Made by a program: the position numbers and the translations under genes. From positions 1 through 64,000 of the forward strand of contig NZ_MUJK01000015.1 of NCBI RefSeq assembly GCF_002906155.1: 64,000 bases of DNA. Reading direction: 5' to 3'. The notes under the pieces are model-generated. The model worked only from the letters and a program-made list of their open reading frames with translations, did no database searches and was not told the DNA's origin. Source of the DNA: Pseudomonas laurylsulfativorans. Its GTDB lineage: Bacteria; Pseudomonadota; Gammaproteobacteria; Pseudomonadales; Pseudomonadaceae. Positions 19,433 to 28,376 of this stretch are shown piece after piece (position 1 is the stretch's first letter; each line of letters opens with the position of its first letter).

Positions 19433-21055
19433 ATGAATTTTATTCTTTACTCCGACGTCAACGACAGCTCCATAAGCCAGAGTCTCGGCCGTCCCGAGTA
19501 CAGTTACTACTTCGTGCTCAAGGCGTATCGGCCGTTGTTCGAAAGCCTCGGGCAGGTGCACGTCGTGTCATCGGCCGCCGAGGTCGACTCGCTGTACCGG
19601 CAGTTGCAGCAGGCCGGTCAGGACTGCCTGTTCATTTCGTTCGCGCCACCGCACAAGACCCCCACCGACCTGCAATGCCCGATGGTGTGCGTGGTCGCCT
19701 GGGAGTTCGACACCATTCCCGCCGAGCACTGGGACAACGATCCGCGACAGGACTGGAGCCGGACACTGGCACGCCTGGGGCGGGTGATCACCTTGTCCAC
19801 CCATACTGCCGAGGCGATCCGCCGAACCCTGGGCGACGACTTCCCGGTGCTGGTGCTACCGACGCCTTTGTGGGAACGCTTCGCCGACATTCGCCAGCAG
19901 TATCCCGGTACGCCGGTGAACGCGGGTGCCACGCTGCAGATCAAGGGTTGCATCCTGGACAGCCGCGCGATGGGGTTGTCCGCCGATGGCCTGATCGCAC
20001 CGATCATCGAGCAACCACCAGTGGAAATCGTTGAGCCAGAGCCGGAACCGCAACCGGAGCCTGAGCCGCCACCTGCGCCGCCGTTGACCCTGCGGCGACG
20101 TCTCTTCATCAGCAAACATTACCTGCGCGAAGCCGGGCGTTCGACGCTGTTCCTGCTTAAACACAACCTGCTGATGTGGTACCGCGAAGCCGTTCGCGAT
20201 CTGGTACCGGATGCCGTTCGCCCATGGCTGGCCAGGTTCCGCACGCCTCAACCCTTGCCGGTTGAGCCTGTAGTCAATGAAACGCCAGAGCCGGATGAGC
20301 CTGCCCCTGTGCAGGAAGAACATCCACAAGCGGCTTTCCCCGACACCAGCCAAACGGTCGAAATCCTGGTCGATGGCGTCGTCTACGTGAGCGTGTTCAA
20401 CCCCGATGATGGCCGCAAGAACTGGCACCACCTGATCACGGCGTTCTGCTGGGCGCTGCGGGATGTGGAAGACGCCACGCTGGTGTTGAAGATGACCCAG
20501 AACGACCTGTCGACCTATTACGTCGAACTCATGACCTTGCTGTCCCAGCTTTCGCCCTTCGCCTGTCGCGTGGTGGTCATGCACGGTTATCTGCAGGACG
20601 AGCAGTTCGCCCGTCTCTATGGCGCGGCGAGTTACTACGTCAACGCTTCACGCTGCGAAGGCCTGTGCCTGCCGCTGATGGAGTTCATGTCCTGCGCCCG
20701 GCCTGTCATCGCCCCGAACCACACGGCGATGCGCGACTACATCGACGAGCGCGTGGCCTTCGTCGTCAAGTCCAGCCAGGAGCCGACGATTTGGCCGGAA
20801 GACGCGCGCATCCTGTATCGCACCTTGCGCCACCGTCCGGATTGGGGCTCGTTGAAAATGGCTTATGAGAACAGCTACGCCATGGCAAAAAACCAGCCGG
20901 ACGCCTGGCAGACCATGGCGGACGAGGCCAGCGAGCGCATGCACGAATACTGCAGCTTTGCGCCGGTGCAGCAGCGGCTGGCGCTGTTCTTCAAACAGGA
21001 ATCCGTCCGTGACGTCGTGCCGGTGGTTGCCGAAACGGGGGCTGCATCGTGCTGA
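19433..21055 (+). CDS. Glycosyltransferase (PA5455-like), with Pro/Glu-rich insertion
   Basis: 540-residue GT-B-type glycosyltransferase, first gene of the five-gene operon divergent from the CPA genes and positional counterpart of PA5455. Seen: SLGRPEYSYYFVLKAYRP near the start, VYVSVFNPDDGRKNWHHLI at the donor domain start, and ASRCEGLCLPLMEFMSCARP as a GT4-like signature. It is paralogous to the next gene but carries about 100 extra residues in the middle, at about 200-310: a run of alternating Pro/Glu, a basic and hydrophobic segment (RRRLFISKHYLREAGRSTLF), and a second Pro/Glu run. ATG 19433 aligns with the paralogue's N-terminus; ATG 19409 is an alternative. It overlaps the next gene by 7 bases. 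Probably adds a non-rhamnose or modified residue to the A-band chain (inference). Confidence 0.85.
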   Translation: MNFILYSDVNDSSISQSLGRPEYSYYFVLKAYRPLFESLGQVHVVSSAAEVDSLYRQLQQAGQDCLFISFAPPHKTPTDLQCPMVCVVAWEFDTIPAEHWDNDPRQDWSRTLARLGRVITLSTHTAEAIRRTLGDDFPVLVLPTPLWERFADIRQQYPGTPVNAGATLQIKGCILDSRAMGLSADGLIAPIIEQPPVEIVEPEPEPQPEPEPPPAPPLTLRRRLFISKHYLREAGRSTLFLLKHNLLMWYREAVRDLVPDAVRPWLARFRTPQPLPVEPVVNETPEPDEPAPVQEEHPQAAFPDTSQTVEILVDGVVYVSVFNPDDGRKNWHHLITAFCWALRDVEDATLVLKMTQNDLSTYYVELMTLLSQLSPFACRVVVMHGYLQDEQFARLYGAASYYVNASRCEGLCLPLMEFMSCARPVIAPNHTAMRDYIDERVAFVVKSSQEPTIWPEDARILYRTLRHRPDWGSLKMAYENSYAMAKNQPDAWQTMADEASERMHEYCSFAPVQQRLALFFKQESVRDVVPVVAETGAASC

Positions 21056-22353
21056 TCATCATTCATTCGGAAACCAACAAGAGCAACATCCAGCAGAACC
21101 TGGGGCGCCCCGAGTACAGCTATTACTTCGTCCTCAAGGAATTCCGCCCGGTGCTCGAACGGCTGGGACGGGTGATCGAGGTCAGCAATCCGGACGAACT
21201 GGTTGATCGGCTGTATTTCGATTGCCAAAGCCGGGGCGAAGACTGCGTGTTCCTGTCCTTCTCCCCGCCGCATCGCACGCCGGTCCATTACGCCTGCCCG
21301 ACGATTCCGGTGTTCGCCTGGGAGTTCAGCACCATTCCCACCGAGAGTTGGCAGGGCGAACCGCGGCATGACTGGCGGATGGTGTTGGGTGCCAGCGGGA
21401 CAGCGATCACCCACTCCAGTTTTACCGTGGATGCCGTGCGCGATGTGATGGGCCTCGATTATCCGATCAGCGCGATCCCGGCGCCCGTCTGGGACCGTTT
21501 TGCCGCCCGTGGCGAGTTGCTGGAAAAGCGGCCGGTCGTGGGCCCCACGCGCCTGAACCTGCGCGGGCTGTTGATCGACAGTCGCACGGCGGACTTGCGC
21601 CCCTATGGCCCCGAGCGTTTGCGCGAGGGCACGCCGATCGCCTTCGACCAACCGCCGCGCGACTGTGAGCTGTTGCTCGAGGGCGTGGTCTACACCTCGG
21701 TGTTCAATCCCTACGACGGGCGCAAGAACTGGAAGGACATGATCAGTGCGTTCTGCACTGCCTTTCGCGACACGCCCGACGCGACCCTGGTACTCAAGCT
21801 CACGCACCATGACATCGCCAACGCACTGAACGACATGATGCATCACGTCTACAAGAATCAGTCCTATCAGTGTCGCATCGTGCTGATCCACGGCTATCTT
21901 TCCGACCTCGACTACGAGCGCCTGGTCGAGGCCACCAGCTACGTCGTCAACTGCTCCTACGGCGAGGGGCAATGCTTGCCGTTGATGGAGTTCATGTCCT
22001 GCGGCAAACCGGCCATTGCGCCGCTGAATACCGCCATGGCCGACTACATCGACCGTGACAACGCGTTTATCGTCGAAGGCACCGACGAACTGACATCCTG
22101 GCCCCACGATCCTCGCGCAGCGTATCGCACCCTGCGCTACATCACGGATTGGGACTCGCTGTGTACGGCCTTTTCCGCCAGCCATGACGTCGCCAGACAG
22201 GACGTCGAGCGCTATCAACGGATGTCGGCCCATGCCGTGCGCAGCCTGCAGGGATTCTGCAGCCAGGCCGTTGCCGAGCAGCGCCTGAAGGCGGTGTTCG
22301 AGCAGTTGCTGGAACGGCGTGAAGCAAGCTCAGCACAAGCGTCGGGCACATGA
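21049..22353 (+). CDS. Glycosyltransferase (PA5456-like)
   Basis: 434-residue glycosyltransferase paralogous to the preceding one. Shared blocks include LGRPEYSYYFVLKEFRP, SFSPPHRTP, VFAWEFSTIP, VVYTSVFNPYDGRKNW and GEGQCLPLMEFMSCGKPAI. It lacks the Pro/Glu-rich insertion and so looks like the basic form of the family. The start lies within the end of the upstream gene and the stop overlaps the methyltransferase start (ATGA, 22350-22353), which implies coupled translation. Counterpart of PA5456 by order. Confidence 0.88.
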   Translation: MLIIIHSETNKSNIQQNLGRPEYSYYFVLKEFRPVLERLGRVIEVSNPDELVDRLYFDCQSRGEDCVFLSFSPPHRTPVHYACPTIPVFAWEFSTIPTESWQGEPRHDWRMVLGASGTAITHSSFTVDAVRDVMGLDYPISAIPAPVWDRFAARGELLEKRPVVGPTRLNLRGLLIDSRTADLRPYGPERLREGTPIAFDQPPRDCELLLEGVVYTSVFNPYDGRKNWKDMISAFCTAFRDTPDATLVLKLTHHDIANALNDMMHHVYKNQSYQCRIVLIHGYLSDLDYERLVEATSYVVNCSYGEGQCLPLMEFMSCGKPAIAPLNTAMADYIDRDNAFIVEGTDELTSWPHDPRAAYRTLRYITDWDSLCTAFSASHDVARQDVERYQRMSAHAVRSLQGFCSQAVAEQRLKAVFEQLLERREASSAQASGT

Positions 22354-23216
22354 TTCGGCGCCTGTTTGCGAAGTTTCGGCCCGCACCGGTGGTGGTCACC
22401 ACGCCCGAAACGCGAGTCTCGCCCAGGGACATCGGTTTGTACGATGCCCTGCTCGACGGCTGGTTTCTCGGCGACAGCGGCGAATTGCTCAAGGGGTTTG
22501 CCATCACCGCCGACGACACCCTGCTGGATGTCGGTTGCGGCGAAGGCGTGGCGACGCTGTTCGCGGTTCGCCAGGGCGCTTCGGTGATCTTTACCGACAG
22601 TGAACATGACAAGGTTCGCGATCTTGCCCGGCAAGTGGCAGCGCAATCGGACAAACCGAACCTGGGGCTGGTCAGCAACAGTTTGCCGCTGCCCTTGGCC
22701 GATGGCTGCGCCAGCAAAGTCGTGTGCATGGAAGTGCTCGAACACATCGATCAGCCAGAGCCTTTCATGGCGGAACTGGTGCGCATGGGCCGCCCCGGCG
22801 CGCTGTACCTGCTGAGCGTACCGTCCCCGGTGGGCGAGCATTTACAGAAGGGCATCGCCCCGGCCAGCTATTTTCAATCGCCCAATCACGTACAGATTTT
22901 CAGCGCCGAGCGATTCGCCGCACTGGTGGAAGACGCGGGCCTGGTCATCGAGCACCGCCAGGCCAGCGGTTTTTTCTGGGTCATGGGCATGATTTTTTTC
23001 TGGGCCAGCGAGCGGGCCGCCGGGCGTGAATTGGGGGGGGCGGTTCGCGACCGGATTCAGGCGCCGTACCCCCCGCTGATGGAGAGCTGGGCGAAAACCT
23101 GGCAGGACTTGCTGGCCCAGCCCGACGGCTTGGCGATCAAGCAAATGCTCGACCGGTTCATGCCCAAGAGCCAGGTGATCATTGCCCGCAAACCTCATGT
23201 CCAGGAGGGCACATGA
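22350..23216 (+). CDS. Class I SAM-dependent methyltransferase (PA5457-like)
   Basis: 288-residue methyltransferase. The SAM-binding motif LLDVGCGEGVATLF lies at about residues 55-68, with CMEVLEHIDQPEPF as motif II/III and ALYLLSVPSPVGEHL further on. It is paralogous to the methyltransferase two genes downstream. By position it corresponds to PA5457 of P. aeruginosa, in the cluster linked to 3-O-methylated rhamnose on the A-band polymer; a sugar O-methyltransferase is therefore the best guess. Starts and stops overlap both neighbours by ATGA. Confidence 0.87.
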   Translation: MIRRLFAKFRPAPVVVTTPETRVSPRDIGLYDALLDGWFLGDSGELLKGFAITADDTLLDVGCGEGVATLFAVRQGASVIFTDSEHDKVRDLARQVAAQSDKPNLGLVSNSLPLPLADGCASKVVCMEVLEHIDQPEPFMAELVRMGRPGALYLLSVPSPVGEHLQKGIAPASYFQSPNHVQIFSAERFAALVEDAGLVIEHRQASGFFWVMGMIFFWASERAAGRELGGAVRDRIQAPYPPLMESWAKTWQDLLAQPDGLAIKQMLDRFMPKSQVIIARKPHVQEGT

Positions 23217-24370
23217 GCAACGAAAAACGGATCATGGACATCGAGCTGTTGCGCGGCATTGCGGTGCTTGGCGTGCTGTTTCATCACCTGCAGGACAGCC
23301 TGTTCGCGGCGGCTGTGCCGTTGCTGCAGACCATCACGCTGTACGGCCAGCCATGGTGGGGCGTGGATCTGTTTTTCGCGATCTCGGGCTTCGTCATCGC
23401 CCGCAGCCTGATCCCGGCCATGCGCCGCTGCACAACGCGCCGGGAATACTGGCAACAGACGCGCAACTTCTGGTTGCGCCGGGCCTTTCGTTTGCTGCCG
23501 TCGGCCTGGTTGTGGTTGGCGCTGATGTTGCTGGCGTGCCTTTTTCTCAATCGCTCCGGCGCGTTCGGCACGCTGCACGCAAACATTCAGGCGACCCTGG
23601 CCGGCGTTGCGCAGTACGCCAATTTCCGCTTTGCCGACAGTTTTTATCGCTACGAATACGGCACCAGTTTCGTGTACTGGAGCCTGTCGCTGGAAGAGCA
23701 GTTCTACCTGCTGTTTCCGCTGATGATCGTGCTGTTTCGCAAACACCTGGTGTGGGCGTTGCTGGCGTTGGTGGCGCTGCAATTGTTCACCTTGCGCACG
23801 CCGATCCTGATGGTGGTGCGCACCGACGCGCTGGCCCTCGGCGTGCTGTTGGCGATGTGGAGTACGCAACCTTCGTACCTGCGCTGGGAACCAACATGCT
23901 TGCGTCGTCCGTGGGCGGGCGTTACCGCACTGATCGCGGTGTCGCTGCTGCTCAGTTTCATGGCGACGGATCGTTTCACCTTCACTTTTTACCGGATTGG
24001 CGTGATTGCGGTGCTGTGCGCGGTGCTGGTGTGGATCGCATCCTACAACCGCGATTACCTGTTGCCGCGAGGCCTGTTCAAGAACCTGATGACGTGGGTC
24101 GGCAGCCGTTCCTACGGGATTTACTTGATCCATATCCCGGCCTACTTGCTGGTTCGTGAATTCATTTTCCGTTTACAAGCTGCCGGGCTGCCCAGTCCGG
24201 CTGGCCATCCGATTCTGATGTTGCTGATGGTTGGTGGCCTGATCGTGCTGCTGAGCGAACTCAACTATCGCTACATCGAAATGCCCATGCGCAACCGCGG
24301 CGCCTCGCTGGTCAAACGCCTGGGCACCTCCCGAACAGCCGTCCCATCCTCTGGAGCCACCTCATGCTGA
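23213..24370 (+). CDS. Acyltransferase family 3 (OafA/YrhL type) membrane protein (PA5458-like)
   Basis: 385-residue integral membrane O-acyltransferase with about 10 hydrophobic segments. Seen: the family start MDIELLRGIAVLGVLFHHL with the catalytic-type histidine pair in segment 1, WWGVDLFFAISGFVIARSLI, a WSLSLEEQFYLLFP block, and SYGIYLIHIPAYLL near the C-terminus. No SGNH periplasmic domain is attached. Such proteins O-acetylate cell-surface polysaccharides, so acetylation of the A-band polymer is plausible. Overlaps both flanking methyltransferase genes. Confidence 0.9.
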   Translation: MSNEKRIMDIELLRGIAVLGVLFHHLQDSLFAAAVPLLQTITLYGQPWWGVDLFFAISGFVIARSLIPAMRRCTTRREYWQQTRNFWLRRAFRLLPSAWLWLALMLLACLFLNRSGAFGTLHANIQATLAGVAQYANFRFADSFYRYEYGTSFVYWSLSLEEQFYLLFPLMIVLFRKHLVWALLALVALQLFTLRTPILMVVRTDALALGVLLAMWSTQPSYLRWEPTCLRRPWAGVTALIAVSLLLSFMATDRFTFTFYRIGVIAVLCAVLVWIASYNRDYLLPRGLFKNLMTWVGSRSYGIYLIHIPAYLLVREFIFRLQAAGLPSPAGHPILMLLMVGGLIVLLSELNYRYIEMPMRNRGASLVKRLGTSRTAVPSSGATSC

Positions 24371-25197
24371 GCCTTTTGAAGAAACTCACGGCGGGCAGCC
24401 CCGCGCCTGCGCAGCCAGAGACACCTCCCGCGGCACCCGTGGCGGAGAAAGTCGACCCCTACATGCTCGGCCTGCACGACGCGATGCTCAGCGGCTGGTT
24501 CAATCAGCAGACCGGCGAACTGTTCACGGGCTTTCCGGTAACCCCCGAGGACACGCTGCTGGATGTTGGCTGCGGCGACGGCGGCAACGTGCATTTCTGC
24601 GGGATGCGCGGGGCGAAGATCATCGTCGCCGATATCGACGCGGCCAAGGTCGAAGCGACCCGCCAGCGCCTGAGCGAGACACCGGCCCGCGACGTCGAAT
24701 GCCATGTCACCGACTGCAACCCGCTGCCGATTGCCGACGCGACCGCCACGCGGGTGGTGTCGACCGAGGTCATCGAGCACGTGGACGATCCGGCGCAGTT
24801 CCTCGCCGAACTGGTGCGCGTCGGCAAACCGGGAGCGCTGTACCTGCTGAGTGTCCCGCACCCCAGCTCCGAAGACCTGCAGAAAGACATCGCGGCGGCC
24901 GAGTACTTCCAGAAGCCCAACCACATTCGCATCATCAGCGAAGAGCAGTTCAAGGCCATGGTCAGCGATGCCGGCCTGGAAGTGATCAGCCACAGCCAGT
25001 ACGGGTTCTACTGGTCGATGTGGATGCTGCTGTTCTGGGAAGCCAAGGTCGACTTCAGCAACCCGGACCATCCGTTGCTCAACCACTGGGCGGATACCTG
25101 GCAGGCGATCCTGGCCTCGCCACGGGGCGCACAGATCAAGCAGGCGCTGGATGCAGTGGTAGCCAAGAGCCAGGTGATCATTGCGCGTAAACCCTGA
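24364..25197 (+). CDS. Class I SAM-dependent methyltransferase (PA5459-like)
   Basis: 277-residue methyltransferase, last gene of the tailoring operon and paralogue of the one at 22350. Seen: a Pro/Ala-rich N-terminus (residues 13-33), LLDVGCGDGGNVHF, VVSTEVIEHVDDPAQF, ALYLLSVPHPSSEDLQ, and the shared C-terminal end KSQVIIARKP. The start lies 7 bases inside the acyltransferase gene. Having two related methyltransferases around an acyltransferase suggests two methylation positions, or a division between residue and chain-end methylation (inference). Confidence 0.87.
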   Translation: MLSLLKKLTAGSPAPAQPETPPAAPVAEKVDPYMLGLHDAMLSGWFNQQTGELFTGFPVTPEDTLLDVGCGDGGNVHFCGMRGAKIIVADIDAAKVEATRQRLSETPARDVECHVTDCNPLPIADATATRVVSTEVIEHVDDPAQFLAELVRVGKPGALYLLSVPHPSSEDLQKDIAAAEYFQKPNHIRIISEEQFKAMVSDAGLEVISHSQYGFYWSMWMLLFWEAKVDFSNPDHPLLNHWADTWQAILASPRGAQIKQALDAVVAKSQVIIARKP

Positions 25198-25661
25198 TTA
25201 GCCAATTGTGGGCGTGACGGTCTGCAACAGGCCGTCCGGCACCGCCATGGATGCCGTCCCGTAGCATCGCATCAGGCGTGGCCAGCAAAATCCGCCAGGC
25301 TGCGAGGGCAAGCAGACCCTGGCAAAAGCGACCGGTGAAACAGGGCCGCTACTGTCTCCATAAATGGGGCATTACACCCACTCCACCGGGCGGTTACCAC
25401 CAGGTTTGAGGAAAATCCCCCGTTCATCCTTTCTCCTGTCAGAAACATTAAGAAACATCCTCTTCATTAATCTGAGCTTTTTCTTCGCCCTGGGGTAATG
25501 GCTCATTTGTTGCACCCTCTCTGGGGCCCGCAATAACTGTCGTCCCGGACATCATGGAGACGACGGGGCTTGCCGGATTCGGCGGCATGACGCGAGGGGT
25601 GGAAAATGAAACGCGCGCGACGCCACCATTCAGCTATATCGCCTCTCATGAGGAGCTTCTT
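25198..25661. other. Intergenic region between the tailoring operon and the response regulator
   Basis: 464 bases without a convincing gene. A hairpin GACGGTCTGCAACAGGCCGTC (25216-25236) follows the last methyltransferase by about 20 bases, but no T-run follows, so it is at best a weak terminator. From about 25420 the bases become clearly more A/T-rich, as in the two-component genes that follow. The frame of the response regulator is open back to 25554, but the strong ribosome site is at 25651. Confidence 0.5.
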
Positions 25662-26372
25662 ATGAGTTCCATGATCAAGATTGGCATTGTTGATGATCAC
25701 CCGCTGTTAAGGGATGGGGTCACAATGGCACTGAAGAAAATAGCTGACTTTGAGGTGGTCGAGCAGGGCGGGTCTGCCGATGATGCCCTGGAAATTGCCG
25801 CTCGTTTTGCTCCGAATGTTTTGCTGATGGATGTCAATATGCCGGGCGATAGCTTTGCTGCCGTGCGAGCGATCTCGGCTTCTTCGCCGGCCGTTAAAAT
25901 TTTGATGCTGACGGTGTCTGAGTCCATCGAGGACGCCTATTCCGCCCTCGAAGCGGGCGCGCAGGGGTATGCGTTGAAAGGCATAAGCGGTCTTGAGCTT
26001 GTACAAGCCATCAGAAATGTTGCCGCGGGTGAAACCTTCATTACAACCAAACTTGCCAGCAAGCTGTTAAGCAATATCAGAAAGCACTCGGGGGACAAGC
26101 AAAAGTTCGAGCTGACCCATCGCGAAGAACAGGTTATCCGGGAGGTATCGAAGGGCCTGACTAACCGCGAGGTGGCTATCAAGCTTGAGCTCTGCGAGAA
26201 GACCATCAAGCACTACATGACGAATGTCATGTACAAGCTACACGTTCGTAACCGGACGCAGGCAGTCGCCGCAGTGCTACGGCATTGGGAGGGTGACCAT
26301 ATATCCAGCCTGTGTGGTGCTCTTCAACGCCGCGACTTGAATGACAACGGTAAGCTAAGTCACGAGTCATAA
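25662..26372 (+). CDS. NarL/FixJ-family response regulator
   Basis: 236-residue response regulator. Receiver domain at residues 5-120 with the acidic pair DD at 11-12, phospho-acceptor D57 (VLLMDVNMPG) and lysine in YALKG; LuxR-type helix-turn-helix near the C-terminus (LTHREEQVIREVSKGLTNRE, then LELCEKTIKHYMTNVMYKL). ATG 25662 is chosen because AGGAG (25651) sits 6 bases upstream and the residues after it form the receiver's first strand. It converges on the sensor kinase gene, 45 bases apart, an unusual arrangement for a pair. Codon use is more A/T-rich than in the flanking CPA genes. Likely partner is that kinase, and the peroxidase gene is the nearest candidate target (inference). Confidence 0.93.
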   Translation: MSSMIKIGIVDDHPLLRDGVTMALKKIADFEVVEQGGSADDALEIAARFAPNVLLMDVNMPGDSFAAVRAISASSPAVKILMLTVSESIEDAYSALEAGAQGYALKGISGLELVQAIRNVAAGETFITTKLASKLLSNIRKHSGDKQKFELTHREEQVIREVSKGLTNREVAIKLELCEKTIKHYMTNVMYKLHVRNRTQAVAAVLRHWEGDHISSLCGALQRRDLNDNGKLSHES

Positions 26373-26417
26373 GTGCTTGCGATGACTTGAACACAACGAC
26401 CATTCTGGCCCAGGGCG

Positions 26418-27926
26418 TCAGATCTTGAACTGCGCCCTGGCTTTGGTTCCGGCCTGGGGTGCCGATTCAATGACGAATACGCCGCCGAGGGATTCGACGC
26501 GATAGCGCATGCCGACAAGGCCCAGACGAGTTTTACCTCGACCTGGCACACTCGGTCTCGCGCTTGAAATACCCACTCCCGCATCCTCGACTTGCACTTC
26601 CAGTAGACCTTCGATATGCGAGGCGCTGAGTTTTTGGCCTTTTCCTCCGGCGTGAATATAGGCATTGTTCAAAGCTTCCTGGGCGAAGCGGTAAATACCA
26701 ATTTTAAGCGCGATCGGTACGTCGTCCGGAAGGGGATCAAGCTCCAGATCAACGCGTGTCTCGGTTCGCTCTTCGTGCCGCTCGGCAAGCAACACCAGCG
26801 CATCGTGCAGGGTCAGATCATTGACTTCCGGAAGTGCCAGGCCGAGTGATATTTCCCGCACTTCGTTTAAAGCATCCTCACCGGCACGCTTGATCATTTC
26901 GAGGGCTTCTACATCGGCGACGCCTTTCGTATCTTCGAGCTCTTCAAGGCGAAGGAGAATAAGTGACAACAACTGGGCAGGACCATCATGAAGATCGGCC
27001 CCGATCCGACGCAGGGTGAGTTCATTGATTCTGGAAAATTCGCGATTGGCTTTAGTGACTTTGCGCTGAAGGGCGGCATTGTTTGAGTGCAACCTGGCTT
27101 GCTCATTCATTCGCCATTTAAGTGCTGTTTCATGCTGTTTTATTATCTTGTCGCCACGCCGAACGATAAAAAACAACAGCAAAATCATGGCCGTCGTTGC
27201 TGCTCCAACAATGGCCCATACTTTCTTGCGAACGTTATTGATTTCGTGCTGTAACGCTTCCGCGGTTTCGTAGAACTCGCCAACCGCAATGACCTTTCCA
27301 GTACCCGCTTCGCGCAGTGGAGCAAAAATTTCATAGAGCGGAATATTCAGGCTTCGCTCAAAGGCATCCTCAATATCATCCACCGTATAACCTTCAAAAT
27401 CATTGTCCAACTCTGTATAGATCTTGCCCGCCAAGGCCTGCGAGATCTCCTCTGTCGGGAACGTTTTCTGGACCGTGGATTTATCGGTGCTGTAGACAAT
27501 CGTGCCGTCTGGAAGCCAGATTTTCACCGAGACAACATGTGTACTGAGCGAGGTGCTGGACAGCAAATGATCAATGGTCTGAATAGTTTCATCGGGGAGA
27601 ACCTTTGCAGTGGTTAATCCCTGAACGAAAGGTTCGAGAAAGTTCTGCATGTAACGGGCGCCGGTCTCTGCCGCCGTTTGCACCGTTGCATCTTCGATGC
27701 TCTGGCTTACGAGGTTTCCAACGAACGTCATGGTCAAACCCAGAATGATTGTGGCGCAGATGACGAACTGGGTTGAGCGGCTTAAATGGCGCAATTTCTC
27801 ACGGGTGCCCTGTCTCCCTGGCACTGTGCTACTGGACTTTTGGTCAGTGTCTGATTCGACCAAGGTCTGATCCGAATCATTGACCAAGGTCTCAGAATTT
27901 GACTGGGCTTTCGTCTCTGTACACAT
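26418..27926 (-). CDS. Membrane sensor histidine kinase (NarX/UhpB-type, HisKA_3)
   Basis: 502-residue histidine kinase. Seen: a hydrophilic cytoplasmic N-terminus of about 50 residues, membrane segment 1 at about 53-75, a periplasmic sensor region of about 160 residues with a strand pattern like a dCache/PAS fold (VVSVKIWLPDGTIVYSTDKS), membrane segment 2 at about 236-256, a coiled linker, the HisKA_3 box with phospho-accepting H313 (RIGADLHDGPAQLLSL), and the ATPase domain with N-box EALNNAYIHA, DAGVG at 448-452 and GLVGMR. The 45-residue Ser/Thr/Asp-rich N-terminal tail is unusual. Transcribed away from the peroxidase gene and convergent with the response regulator. Confidence 0.93.
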   Translation of the reverse strand: MCTETKAQSNSETLVNDSDQTLVESDTDQKSSSTVPGRQGTREKLRHLSRSTQFVICATIILGLTMTFVGNLVSQSIEDATVQTAAETGARYMQNFLEPFVQGLTTAKVLPDETIQTIDHLLSSTSLSTHVVSVKIWLPDGTIVYSTDKSTVQKTFPTEEISQALAGKIYTELDNDFEGYTVDDIEDAFERSLNIPLYEIFAPLREAGTGKVIAVGEFYETAEALQHEINNVRKKVWAIVGAATTAMILLLFFIVRRGDKIIKQHETALKWRMNEQARLHSNNAALQRKVTKANREFSRINELTLRRIGADLHDGPAQLLSLILLRLEELEDTKGVADVEALEMIKRAGEDALNEVREISLGLALPEVNDLTLHDALVLLAERHEERTETRVDLELDPLPDDVPIALKIGIYRFAQEALNNAYIHAGGKGQKLSASHIEGLLEVQVEDAGVGISSARPSVPGRGKTRLGLVGMRYRVESLGGVFVIESAPQAGTKARAQFKI

Positions 27927-27998
27927 CCGGGTAGCCCCTCAATACTCATTTTCAATGGAGTGGAAAGCTGGCGTTTGAGGTTAAAGGCGGGAGGCGTG

Positions 27999-28340
27999 AT
28001 GAGTATTTTAAAAAGATTCTCAAACAGTCTGGATAATCGCTACTTCCGGCAACAACAGCCGGGGGTTACTACCAATAGTGTGGGTTTCAATGATTTCCTG
28101 ACTTCTCCACCAGACGTGTGGAACCACTCTCCAATACATACTAGTCAATCCGTAGTCGATGCCAGTTTTCTCATGGATAAAAGGCTTGTTGACCAAGCCG
28201 CACGGACGCAGAACCGTGCCATCACCCCTCAGGCACTCCCGGACCATGGCGATCTTCGCGAGCCTGTTCCGGCCAATGACTCTGATCGCAGGATGTGTGG
28301 CATCTGTGACAAGCCCCCTATGCCTGAGAGCGCTTCATGA
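27999..28340 (+). CDS. Small hypothetical protein
   Basis: 113-residue open frame with start ATG 27999 preceded by GGGAGG at 4-5 bases, a strong ribosome site, and ending just before a hairpin at 28354. It has no membrane segment or signal peptide; a CGICDKP motif near the C-terminus could bind metal. No family recognised. It is divergent from the sensor kinase (73 bases between starts) and upstream of the peroxidase gene in the same orientation. Support is limited to the ribosome site and the terminator-like hairpin, so it may not be real. Confidence 0.45.
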   Translation: MSILKRFSNSLDNRYFRQQQPGVTTNSVGFNDFLTSPPDVWNHSPIHTSQSVVDASFLMDKRLVDQAARTQNRAITPQALPDHGDLREPVPANDSDRRMCGICDKPPMPESAS

Positions 28341-28353
28341 ACAGATGCATAGA

Positions 28354-28376
28354 GCCCCGATACGTGACGGGGCCTT
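28354..28376 (+). terminator. Possible terminator hairpin after the small unknown gene
   Basis: GCCCCG (28354-28359) pairs with CGGGGC (28368-28373) across an 8-base loop and is followed by CTTT. It lies 14 bases after the stop of the 113-residue gene. The short T-run makes it a weak terminator. Confidence 0.4.

Noticed and set aside
25216-25236. Hairpin after the last methyltransferase as Rho-independent terminator
   Set aside because: No T-run follows the stem, so it was described only as part of the intergenic region.
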